Shown here one piece after another: positions 1-6,470 of a stretch of 16,236 nt of DNA; positions within the stretch are counted from its first letter, which is position 1, and each line of letters opens with the position of its first letter. The position numbers were made by a program, and so were the translations under genes. The notes beneath the pieces were generated by a model, which worked only from the letters and a program-made list of their open reading frames with translations, searched no databases and was not told the origin of the DNA. Source of the DNA: Chloroflexota bacterium (GTDB lineage: Bacteria; Chloroflexota; Dehalococcoidia; DSTF01; JACRBR01); assembly GCA_016213125.1 (NCBI GenBank), contig JACRBR010000291.1, positions 1-16,236 of the forward strand. The letters are read 5' to 3'.

Positions 1-2
1 CG

Positions 3-506
3 TCGCTGGAACAGCTCGTCGCGGCCCTGATCCGACACTACGGCGACCCCGGGTTCAACCTGCAGGCGCTCGACGAGATGCGGCAGCTCGTGGACAACGA
101 GGTGATCCAGCTCAACGACCGCCTGCCCCTCATCGGCGAGGTGTTCACGACGACGGCCGGCATCCACCAGGCGGGCGTCGGCCGGCAGGTGGCGGCGCCG
201 GGCGGCCTCATCTACCTGCCGTTCGCGGCGTCGCTGTTCGGGCGGAAGGAAGTGGAACTGTCGCGCATCGGCTCGCTCTCGGGCTCGGAGGGCATCATCT
301 CCGTCCTGAACCGCGAGTTCGAGCGGCTGGGGAGCGAGACGCGGGTGAAGGAGACGAGCCGCGTCGTGAAGCAGATCTACGATCGCATCCAGGACGAGTA
401 CAACGGCCAGTTCGACGAGCAGCACGACCACTGGGTGAACTCGCGCCGGTCGTTCTTCACGTCGGAGGACATCCTGGCGCTGGCGCGGGAGTTCGGGGCC
501 TTGTAG
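3..506 (+). CDS. LeuA/homocitrate/Re-citrate synthase-like protein, C-terminal part (5' end outside window)
   Basis: The reading frame is open from base 3 and ends at TAG 504-506, giving 167 visible residues; the start lies upstream of the window. The segment FTTTAGIHQAGV carries the Thr-Thr-x-Gly-Ile-His signature found where LeuA, homocitrate synthase and Re-citrate synthase (HMGL-like Claisen enzymes) close their TIM barrel. The rest (GRKEVELSRIGSLSGSEGI, then a helical tail ending in FTSEDILALAREFGAL) resembles the helical subdomain after the barrel. No LeuA-type regulatory domain follows. Enzymes of this family condense acetyl-CoA with a 2-oxo acid in the cytoplasm, in leucine, lysine or citrate synthesis. 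The substrate cannot be decided because the substrate-binding N-terminal half is missing. Family-level call is fairly secure; exact product is not. Confidence 0.72.
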   Translation, partial: SLEQLVAALIRHYGDPGFNLQALDEMRQLVDNEVIQLNDRLPLIGEVFTTTAGIHQAGVGRQVAAPGGLIYLPFAASLFGRKEVELSRIGSLSGSEGIISVLNREFERLGSETRVKETSRVVKQIYDRIQDEYNGQFDEQHDHWVNSRRSFFTSEDILALAREFGAL

Positions 507-528
507 TTCATAGTCCACAGTGGACGGC

Positions 529-560
529 AAAAGGGCGCCCCGGCGGGGGCGCCCCTTTTG
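529..560 (+). terminator. Rho-independent terminator of the LeuA-like gene
   Basis: A-rich GGGCGCCCC (533-541) pairs with GGGGCGCCC (546-554) around a short loop. Four A residues (529-532) stand opposite a TTTT run (556-559), with one extra C at 555, so the hairpin can work in both directions. It begins 23 bases after the stop codon. Directly before it lies a perfect 6+1+6 inverted repeat, GTCCACAGTGGAC (513-525). Confidence 0.85.
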
Positions 561-645
561 TATTCGGATTGCCTTCACCCCTAGGTGATTCTCCCGACGC
601 GACCTATTCCCGCAGCACCGATCATGAAGATAGAGGAGCGTGCCC

Positions 646-1341
646 TTGCTGGGACGGTTGGCGTTCATCGGGATCGTGACGCTGGCGCTGGTCGTCGTCG
701 TTTCGCAGTCCGGCGGCGGGAAGGCGGCGCAGGCGTCGATCGCGCAGTCGTGCCCGGGCGGGGCGGACGGCGGCGTGACGGTGTCGTTCGTGTGGCCGGC
801 AGCGGGCGAGGGCGCGACGGAGACGTGGCTCGACCTCGGCTACGCGGCGGAGTTTCCGGACACGACGTTCCAGGGCTACGGCCCCTTCGACCCGGCGCAG
901 ACGGCGTACGCGATCGCGGGGCTGCCGGCGGGGGTGAAGTACTACTACCGCGTGCAGTCGAAGAAGGCGGACGGCTGGCACACGAACGCCGCGGGCGCCT
1001 TCGTGACGGCGTGCGGAACGCCGGCGACGCCGGGCAACGTCGCCCAACGCTGCTACGAGGGGCCGGAGCCGGGCCCGGCGGATGACGGCGTGGCCGCCGT
1101 GTTCTCGTGGACGGGCGGCTCCGCGGGAGAGCAGTGGATCGACCTCTCGGCCGGGAGCGGTGAGTTCGCGACGGGCACGTACAGGGGGTACGGCCCGGTC
1201 CCGAGCGGCGCGGCGTCATACGAGATCGTGGGGCTGGCGCGCGGTACGGCGTACTGGTGGCGCATCAACACGCGGACACCGGGCGGGTGGCTGACGAGCG
1301 CGGCTGCGCGTTTCGACACGCCGGGATGCGCGCGGGGTTAG
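646..1341 (+). CDS. Exported protein with two fibronectin III-like repeats, each bracketed by cysteines
   Basis: I start at TTG 646 because GAGGAG at 633-638 is then 7 bases away; the in-frame GTG at 640 would leave a one-base gap. The 231-residue product opens with a short basic end and a hydrophobic stretch (about residues 6-20), a signal peptide or membrane anchor. Two homologous repeats of about 90 residues follow (about 36-123 and 136-228). Each contains W(I/L)DL, then F/Y-x-GYGP, then a (I/V)(A/V)GL..G..Y(Y/W)(Y/W)R(V/I)N-type strand pair, as in FnIII folds, and then GW(H/L)T. Each repeat begins and ends with a cysteine (C36/C123 and C136/C228), which suggests one disulfide per domain outside the cell. 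No catalytic motif is seen. A binding or surface role is inference. It is convergent with the importer operon. Confidence 0.72.
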   Translation: MLGRLAFIGIVTLALVVVVSQSGGGKAAQASIAQSCPGGADGGVTVSFVWPAAGEGATETWLDLGYAAEFPDTTFQGYGPFDPAQTAYAIAGLPAGVKYYYRVQSKKADGWHTNAAGAFVTACGTPATPGNVAQRCYEGPEPGPADDGVAAVFSWTGGSAGEQWIDLSAGSGEFATGTYRGYGPVPSGAASYEIVGLARGTAYWWRINTRTPGGWLTSAAARFDTPGCARG

Positions 1342-1343
1342 AG

Positions 1344-1371
1344 TCGCCATTCGCCATTCGCCAGTCGTCAG
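1344..1371. repeat. Four heptamer repeats (TCGCCAT type) after a stop codon
   Basis: Head-to-tail 7-base units TCGCCAT, TCGCCAT, TCGCCAG, TCGTCAG begin two bases after the stop codon of the FnIII-like gene (TAG 1339-1341). The pattern is read directly. It has the form of cyanobacterial short tandemly repeated repetitive (STRR) heptamers, but no function is shown. Confidence 0.7.
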
Positions 1372-1410
1372 GAAACGCGACCCACAGGCTTACGATCACC
1401 CGGGCTCTAA

Positions 1411-1450
1411 CCCACTGACCCACTGACCCACTGACACCCTGACCCACTCA
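1411..1450. repeat. Five octamer repeats (CCCACTGA type) reaching into the DppC-like stop codon
   Basis: Three perfect CCCACTGA copies (1411-1434) are followed by CACCCTGA and CCCACTCA. The last three bases (TCA, 1448-1450) are the reverse complement of the TGA stop of the DppC-like gene on the minus strand. The repeat therefore abuts and includes the end of the coding region. No hairpin terminator is visible between the two convergent genes here. Confidence 0.75.
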
Positions 1451-2461
1451 CCGGCCGCCGCGAAGCCGCGGGTCCAGGATGTCGCGCAGGGCATCGCCAA
1501 AGATGTTGTACCCGTAGACGGTGAGCGCGATGGCGAGGCCGGGCCACACGGCCTGCAGCGGATACTGCCGAAACACGCTGGAGGCGTCGCGGCTGAGCAT
1601 GACGCCCCACGACGGGAAGGGCGGCGGGATGCCGTAGCCGAGGAAGCTGATCGTCGCCTCGATGAGGATGGCAGCGCCGACCTGCACCGTGGACAGCACG
1701 ATGAGCACCGGGATCACGTTCGGGACGATGTGGCGAAAAATGATGCGTGCGTTGCTCGCGCCGATGGTGCGCGCGGCGTCGACGTACTGGTTGTTCGCCG
1801 TGGAGATGGCGGCGCCGCGGATGACGCGGATCGAGTTGACCCCGAGCAGGAAGCCGACAATGAGGATGATCCAGAACATCACCTCGTAGGCGTCCAGGCC
1901 CAGATCGACGGTGAGAAAGAAAACGCCAAGCTTCCCATCCGGGCGCGAGGCAAACACCGTCAGCGTGAACAGCAGCAGGATGATGGCCGGGATCGCCAGC
2001 ACGATATCGACGAGGCGCTGGACGATCGTATCGAACCACCCTGCGAAGAACCCCGAGATCGTGCCGACCAGCAGCGCGATGATGGCGGAGATGAGCACGC
2101 AGCTGAAGCCGATCACCGCGGAGATGCGCGCGCCGTAGAGCACGCGGCTGAAGATATCGCGGCCGGCGCGGTCGGTCCCCATGGGATGGCTCCAGGACGG
2201 ATCCTGGTTCTCCGTTCCGAAGGACTGTTGATCGTAGCCGTCGGGCGCCAGCAGCGGTTCGTTGCTCGCGCCCAGCGTTAGCACGCCGGCATCGACGAAG
2301 ACGGCGCAGAGCAGCATGCCGACGACGATGGCGCCACCGAATGCGCCGAGGGGCTTGCGGCGGCAGAAGTTCCAGATGTTGGCGGCCCAGAACGCGACCC
2401 CCGTCGGCCGCTCCCTCAGCGGCTCCTGGCCGAGTTGCGCGATGTCGAGCGTCACGGCCAT
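1448..2461 (-). CDS. DppC/OppC-like ABC importer permease
   Basis: This 337-residue inner-membrane subunit pairs with the DppB-like permease to form the channel of a peptide/nickel-family ABC importer. The open frame extends upstream to 2968, but the family start is ATG 2461-2459, which shares one base with the DppB-like stop (TGATG), indicating translational coupling. Seen features: a cytoplasmic N-terminus with WNFCRRKPLGAFGG leading into the first membrane helix; the typical HPMGTDRAGRDIFSRVLYGAR segment (about residues 80-100, abbreviated family pattern HxxGTDxxGRDxxSR); further hydrophobic helices; the EAA-type coupling loop AARTIGASNARIIFRHIVPN; and the C-terminal FLGYGIPPPFPSWG and DALRDILDPRLRGGR pattern. 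Length fits the family (about 280-340). The substrate cannot be told from permeases. ATPase genes are not adjacent. Confidence 0.93.
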   Translation of the reverse strand: MAVTLDIAQLGQEPLRERPTGVAFWAANIWNFCRRKPLGAFGGAIVVGMLLCAVFVDAGVLTLGASNEPLLAPDGYDQQSFGTENQDPSWSHPMGTDRAGRDIFSRVLYGARISAVIGFSCVLISAIIALLVGTISGFFAGWFDTIVQRLVDIVLAIPAIILLLFTLTVFASRPDGKLGVFFLTVDLGLDAYEVMFWIILIVGFLLGVNSIRVIRGAAISTANNQYVDAARTIGASNARIIFRHIVPNVIPVLIVLSTVQVGAAILIEATISFLGYGIPPPFPSWGVMLSRDASSVFRQYPLQAVWPGLAIALTVYGYNIFGDALRDILDPRLRGGR

Positions 2462-3441
2462 CAGCTGTACCTGATCCTGGGGTCGAGGTAGGCGTAGGTG
2501 ATATCGACGACGAGGTTGGAGAGCACGACGGCCACGGCGATGATGAGCGCGATCGCCTGGACGGTGGTGTAGTCGCGGGTGCCGATGGACTGGAAGAACT
2601 GCTGTCCCATGCCGGGCACGTTGTAGATGCTCTCGACAACGACGCTGCCGCTGATGAGGATGGGGAGCTGCAGACCGACGACGGTGACCACGGGGATGAG
2701 GGCGTTCTTCATCGCGTGGCTCATGACCACAGAGCGTTCGCGCAGCCCCTTCGCCCAGGCGGTTCGCACATAGTCCTGGCGCAGGACCTCGAGCATCTGG
2801 GCGCGCATCAGGCGCATGACGGTGCCGGACAGGCTGACGCCGAGGAGCACCGCGGGGCCCACCGGGATGAAGTAGCCGAACGGGAACAGGAGGAACTCGA
2901 GGTTTTGATACGGGTTCTCCCAGAGCTCCCGGTAATCCTTGGGCACCGGCGTGGCCTTGTTGAACCACTTCGATGAGTAGACCAGGACGAGGGTGCCCAG
3001 CCAGAACGAGGGGATGGCGAGAAAGCCGATGGCGGTGCTACGCGAGACATAGTCGATGATGGAGTCCTGTCGTATCGCCGCAACGATGCCGATGGGCACG
3101 GCGATGATCAGCGACACAAGGAGGGCCAGGGTAGACATTTCGATCGTGACGGGCAGCTTTTCCCTCAGAAGTTCGCTGACCGGGGAGCGCGAGCGTAGCG
3201 AATCGCCGAAGTCGAAGCGGACGACGCCGCCGAGCCAGTTGAAGTACTGCTGGATGGCCGGCTTATCGAGGCCAAGTTCCTTTTCGACCTGCGCGCGCAG
3301 TTCCGGCGTGGGCGGCGTATCCCCGGCGATCTGCTCGACGATATCGCCCGGGATGAGCCGGACGAGGAAGAACACGATGAGGGATACGCCGATGAGGGTC
3401 GGGATGGCGAGCATCAGGCGCTTCAGGATGTACTGGCGCAT
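2461..3441 (-). CDS. DppB/OppB-like ABC importer permease
   Basis: A 326-residue inner-membrane permease with the classic family opening MRQYILKRLMLAIPTLIG followed by a first membrane helix and LIPGDIVEQIAGDTPPTPE, the conserved periplasmic segment. Membrane helices follow around residues 95-125 and 135-155, and two or three more in the C-terminal half. The EAA-type loop AWAKGLRERSVVMSHAMKNA and ISGSVVVESIYNVPGMGQ are diagnostic for DppB-type proteins. Start ATG 3441-3439 has only a weak upstream GGA, so expression may be lower than that of the binding protein. Second gene of the three-gene operon; it overlaps the DppC-like start by one base. Confidence 0.94.
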   Translation of the reverse strand: MRQYILKRLMLAIPTLIGVSLIVFFLVRLIPGDIVEQIAGDTPPTPELRAQVEKELGLDKPAIQQYFNWLGGVVRFDFGDSLRSRSPVSELLREKLPVTIEMSTLALLVSLIIAVPIGIVAAIRQDSIIDYVSRSTAIGFLAIPSFWLGTLVLVYSSKWFNKATPVPKDYRELWENPYQNLEFLLFPFGYFIPVGPAVLLGVSLSGTVMRLMRAQMLEVLRQDYVRTAWAKGLRERSVVMSHAMKNALIPVVTVVGLQLPILISGSVVVESIYNVPGMGQQFFQSIGTRDYTTVQAIALIIAVAVVLSNLVVDITYAYLDPRIRYS

Positions 3442-3486
3442 GTAGGTTCCAGCCTGTCAGGGGTCAACCCGGTCAGGGTTCGCGCG

Positions 3487-3508
3487 GCGGGGTGAACCGT
3501 CACCCCGC
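3487..3508 (-). promoter_or_regulatory. Intercistronic hairpin between binding-protein and permease genes
   Basis: GCGGGGTGA (3487-3495) and TCACCCCGC (3500-3508) form a perfect 9-base-pair stem with a 4-base loop, 20 bases after the binding-protein stop and 46 bases before the DppB-like start. No T run follows, so it is unlikely to be a full terminator. Such hairpins commonly stabilise the upstream message or attenuate read-through, giving more binding protein than permease. That role is inference. Confidence 0.6.
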
Positions 3509-3528
3509 GGCGGCTTCGATCTTCTTCC

Positions 3529-5304
3529 TTATACGTCCAGCCAGTTGTGCAGCTGGGTCTCGGTGCCGAGGGCATAGGTCGTGGGGCCGCCGCTGTTGAA
3601 GACGCCCTTCACGCTGGGCTGGCGGGCTCCGTACTCGACCGGCGTGACGACCGGGACGTTGTACATCTTGCCCGAGACGTACTTCTGCAGCTCGAAGTTC
3701 TGCTTGCGGATCTCCTCGAGATCCTGGGCCTGCAGCATCTTCTTGATGTTCGCGACGAGTTCGGCGTCGTTGATGCTGGAGTGGTTGCGGCCGCCGCCGG
3801 CATCGCGCGGGTAGAACATGTTGGTCCAGTAAGCAGCGATATCGCTGAAGACCGACTCCAGGCTCAGGGCCATACCATCGAACTGTCCCGCGAAGGTGGT
3901 CGCGATGTACTGGCCGTACTCCTCCGGGACGCCCGTGACGCTGACGCCGGCCTCGCCGAGCATCGCCGGCAGCGCCTCGCGCACGATGTCGTAGTAGGGG
4001 ACGACCGTGGTGTAGACGGAGCTGCTGAAGTGCATGGGCACTTCGATGCTGCTGACAGCGGCGGCAGAGAAGAGCGCCTTCGCCTCGGCGACGTCGTACT
4101 TATAGAACTCGCCGCTTTCGCCGATATCGCTGCCCTGGGGATCGAGCCACCAGCTTTCCCCGAAGCCCGCGTTGATGGGCATGTTGGGCCAGCGGCCGCC
4201 CTCGGGTGAAATGCGGTTGAGCAGGGCATCGCGGTTGAGGGCGCGCGACATGCCCTGGCGAACGCGCTCGTCGTTGAAGGGCGGCTTGTCGGCGGTGTAG
4301 CTCAGCGGGTCGAAGATGACCATGCTGAGGATGTTGCGGAACGACTGATCGATGATGGCATCCGGCGACTGGCTCTTCACGGAATCGATGAGTTGGGGTG
4401 GAACGGAGATGCTGTCGAGTTGGCCGGCGGCGAACTGCGAGAGCACCTGGTTCTGGTCGGTGATGATGTCGAGGTTGACCCCGTCGAGGTAGGGAAGGGG
4501 GTTGCCGTCAGCGTCCTTCTCGAAGTAGTCCGGATTCTTCTTCCACGACATGACGACGCCGGGCTCGAACTTCTCGAAGATGAAGGGGCCAGAGCCGAGC
4601 ATGCTGTCTTCGCTGGCCGTGTCGCTGGCCTCCACGAACTCCTGGGGCATGATCCAGAGGTCCTGGAAAGAGGCAATGCGGTTGAGGAAGAGACCGAACG
4701 GCTCCTTCAGCTTGAAGGTGACCTGCTTCTTATCGGCCGAGGCGGTGACGCTTTCGACCATCGACAGGTTGGCCTTGTTCGGCGAAATGGAGCTGTAGCG
4801 GTTGAACGAGTACACGACATCATCGGCGTTCAACAGGCGGCCGTTGACGGGAGGAACATTATGGAACTTCACATCATCACGGAGCGTGAAGATGTAGGTC
4901 GTGGGATCGGGATTCTCGACCTTCGAAGCGACCTCCATCTGCGTCGTGTACCAGTCCGACTGCGGCAGTTCGCCCAGCTGGCTGCTGAAGCGCAGGAGGC
5001 GGCTATATGAATAAGAAGCGAGCGCGTGCGTGAGGAACGTGGCGGCCTTCATGGGGTCCTTGCCCAGGACCAGGCTCACGGTGCCGCGGAAGATGCCACC
5101 TGCCTTCGGCGTATCACCGCCGCCGCCGCCGCCTGGTGTCGCGCCGCCGGACGGCGTCTTATCGCCGCCGTTGTCGTCGTCGCTGCTGCAACCGACCAGC
5201 GCGATGGCTCCGGCCGCTGCGCCCGTGACGCCGGCCACCTGCAGTGCGCGGCGACGGCTGACCCTGCGTGCCGTATAACGATCCCAGAAAGAGGATGTGG
5301 CCAT
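3529..5304 (-). CDS. Family 5 extracellular solute-binding lipoprotein (peptide/nickel ABC importer)
   Basis: A 591-residue binding protein that delivers substrate to the adjacent DppB/DppC-like permeases. The frame is open further upstream, but ATG 5304-5302 is chosen because AGGGAGGG lies just before it and the signal peptide then starts properly. The N-terminus shows a Tat-like SRRRALQ motif (about residues 16-22), a hydrophobic stretch, and lipobox LVGC with Cys39 as the lipid anchor, then an Asp/Gly/Thr-rich linker to about residue 70. The mature part has SBP_bac_5 hallmarks: PTTYIFTLRDDVKFHN, LNADDVVYSFNRY, GSGPFIFEKFEPG, and NDERVRQGMSRALNRDALL. The substrate class (oligopeptide, nickel, other) cannot be fixed. 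First gene of the operon, divergent from the cohesin-domain gene. Confidence 0.94.
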   Translation of the reverse strand: MATSSFWDRYTARRVSRRRALQVAGVTGAAAGAIALVGCSSDDDNGGDKTPSGGATPGGGGGGDTPKAGGIFRGTVSLVLGKDPMKAATFLTHALASYSYSRLLRFSSQLGELPQSDWYTTQMEVASKVENPDPTTYIFTLRDDVKFHNVPPVNGRLLNADDVVYSFNRYSSISPNKANLSMVESVTASADKKQVTFKLKEPFGLFLNRIASFQDLWIMPQEFVEASDTASEDSMLGSGPFIFEKFEPGVVMSWKKNPDYFEKDADGNPLPYLDGVNLDIITDQNQVLSQFAAGQLDSISVPPQLIDSVKSQSPDAIIDQSFRNILSMVIFDPLSYTADKPPFNDERVRQGMSRALNRDALLNRISPEGGRWPNMPINAGFGESWWLDPQGSDIGESGEFYKYDVAEAKALFSAAAVSSIEVPMHFSSSVYTTVVPYYDIVREALPAMLGEAGVSVTGVPEEYGQYIATTFAGQFDGMALSLESVFSDIAAYWTNMFYPRDAGGGRNHSSINDAELVANIKKMLQAQDLEEIRKQNFELQKYVSGKMYNVPVVTPVEYGARQPSVKGVFNSGGPTTYALGTETQLHNWLDV

Positions 5305-5441
5305 GCGATCCCTCCCTTCGCAATTGACTTGCGTTCCCTCGATGGTGACCAGTCTACTACGGTTCAGGGCGCGGTTGGCCACTTTCCAACATTGAAAATA
5401 CGAGGCAAATCAGGGCGGGAATCGGGAGCGATGGGGCGAAC

Positions 5442-5458
5442 CCCGGGTGTCACCCGGG
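5442..5458. promoter_or_regulatory. Perfect 8+1+8 inverted repeat, candidate operator
   Basis: CCCGGGTG-T-CACCCGGG lies in the 250-base gap between the divergent binding-protein and cohesin-domain genes, just upstream of a TATAAA hexamer. The symmetry is seen directly. Operator function for either gene is inference. Confidence 0.4.
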
Positions 5459-5464
5459 CTGTCC

Positions 5465-5487
5465 GACGGCCGTCACGGTGGTATAAA
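5465..5487 (+). promoter_or_regulatory. Candidate promoter for the cohesin-domain gene with a palindromic spacer
   Basis: TATAAA (5482-5487) fits a -10 box about 70 bases before the cohesin-domain start. The expected -35 position (about 5459-5464, CTGTCC) matches poorly. A perfect 10-base palindrome GACGGCCGTC (5465-5474) lies between the two positions, as expected where an activator rather than a strong -35 recruits polymerase. Tentative. Confidence 0.3.
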
Positions 5488-5554
5488 GGGGCTCTCACGG
5501 AGCCTCGGGGTTCACTCTGAGCCCGGATGGCGCACGCCAGGGAGGTTGGACAGC

Positions 5555-6238
5555 ATGGAGAGGAAGCATTTGGCCGGCGCGATCGTGGCCACGGCAGCGG
5601 CGGTGCTTTCGTTGCTGGCGATCGCGGCCCTCGGGCTCGGGTCAGCATCCGCCCAGTCGGATGAGATGCTGATCAAGGTGGTGGCGCCCGTCGAGTCGAT
5701 CAAGAAGGGCTCCGACGACGTCGTCGTGCGCTTCGAGGCCGAGAATGCAACGAACCTGGCGGCGTTCCAGTTCCAGCTGACATACGACCCGGACGTGCTG
5801 CAGGTCGCGCTGGATCCCCAGAGCCAGAAGCCGTTGATTCAGCGCGGGGACTTCCTGGGGACGACGGGGCGCGAGGTGGCCTGCCCCGACCCGGAAAGCC
5901 AGCCCGGCGTGCTCCGCATGACGTGCGTGACGCTGCGCATGGAGCCTCCCGGGCCGGACGGAGCAGGGACGCTTGCGACCGTCACCTTCACGGCGGTGAA
6001 CTCGGGCTCCACGGAGCTGACGCTGGACCGCGTCAAAGCGAACAACCCGGATGCCACGGAGATTACCCCGATCCAGGTTCAATCCGGCGCCCTGGCGGTG
6101 AAGGGTGGCGGCGGGCTGAACTGGCTGCTCTGGGGCCCGATCATCGGCGTGATCGCGGCGGTGGTGGTGGCCGGCGGGGCGTTCGCGGCGTTCCGCCTGC
6201 GAGGCGCCGGGAGCGGATCCGCGCCAGCCGCGGCATAG
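5555..6238 (+). CDS. Membrane-anchored cohesin-domain protein
   Basis: A 227-residue exported protein. ATG 5555 is preceded by AGGGAGG at a normal distance, and only this start places the signal peptide at the N-terminus: MERKH, a hydrophobic core, and ASAQS near residue 33 as the probable cleavage site. Residues about 38-183 look like a cohesin-type beta-sandwich: LIKVVAPVESIKKGSDDVVV, NLAAFQFQLTYDPDVLQV, GTLATVTFTAVNSGSTELTL and a closing VQSGALAV strand. Cohesin modules bind dockerin modules or act as general surface adhesion domains; no dockerin or glycoside hydrolase is visible here, so a non-cellulosomal role is likely. A Gly-rich hinge, a membrane helix (about 189-214) and a short basic tail FRLRG follow, giving cell-surface display with an internal C-terminus. 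It is followed by its own terminator. Confidence 0.82.
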   Translation: MERKHLAGAIVATAAAVLSLLAIAALGLGSASAQSDEMLIKVVAPVESIKKGSDDVVVRFEAENATNLAAFQFQLTYDPDVLQVALDPQSQKPLIQRGDFLGTTGREVACPDPESQPGVLRMTCVTLRMEPPGPDGAGTLATVTFTAVNSGSTELTLDRVKANNPDATEITPIQVQSGALAVKGGGGLNWLLWGPIIGVIAAVVVAGGAFAAFRLRGAGSGSAPAAA

Positions 6239-6265
6239 GCCACAGGCCACGCGTACTGGAGAACC

Positions 6266-6291
6266 GGCCCGCTTCAGCGGGCCTTTTCCTT
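6266..6291 (+). terminator. Rho-independent terminator of the cohesin-domain gene
   Basis: GGCCCGC (6266-6272) and GCGGGCC (6277-6283) form a 7-base-pair GC stem with TTCA loop, followed by TTTTCCTT. It lies 28 bases after the stop codon. Confidence 0.85.
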
Positions 6292-6326
6292 GCCGGCGCG
6301 GGCGCCTCCCGCCTACACGGTCAGCA

Positions 6327-6353
6327 GGCCCTTCGGCCCGTCCTCAAGGGCCG
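6327..6353 (+). promoter_or_regulatory. Overlapping alternative hairpins in the leader of the first R2-like gene
   Basis: GGCCCTT (6327-6333) can pair with AAGGGCC (6346-6352). The overlapping CGGCCC (6334-6339) can instead pair with GGGCCG (6348-6353), and GGCC (6327-6330) with GGCC (6335-6338). These pairings exclude each other. This is a possible leader switch in the 179-base stretch between the preceding terminator and the R2-like gene; whether it is transcribed is not shown. Confidence 0.25.
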
Positions 6354-6470
6354 ATTGTGGATCGCGGAGGCGCTGGAGGCGTATCCTATGGGCGCCCCTG
6401 TTGCGCTTCCCGCCGCGGGGGCCGATCCTGTTATTTGAATGAACGCTTACCAAAACAAGGAGGCGCCGCG

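Noticed and set aside
585..1085. Alternative plus-strand open frame overlapping the FnIII-like gene
   Set aside because: It is Arg/Gly-rich out-of-frame translation typical of GC-rich DNA, with no repeat structure or domain, while the other frame shows two clear homologous repeats.
2464..2968. N-terminal extension of the DppC-like frame (169 extra residues)
   Set aside because: It is the DppB-like gene read in another frame. The family start MAVTLDIAQ at 2461 with the TGATG overlap is far better.
5305..5382. Upstream ATG of the binding-protein frame
   Set aside because: It would put 26 polar residues before the Tat-type signal peptide and has no ribosome site, whereas ATG 5304 has AGGGAGGG.
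5374..5390. Inverted repeat GTTGG-N7-CCAAC upstream of the binding-protein gene
   Set aside because: A 5-base arm with a 7-base spacer is expected by chance in sequence of this size, and no promoter boxes could be matched around it.
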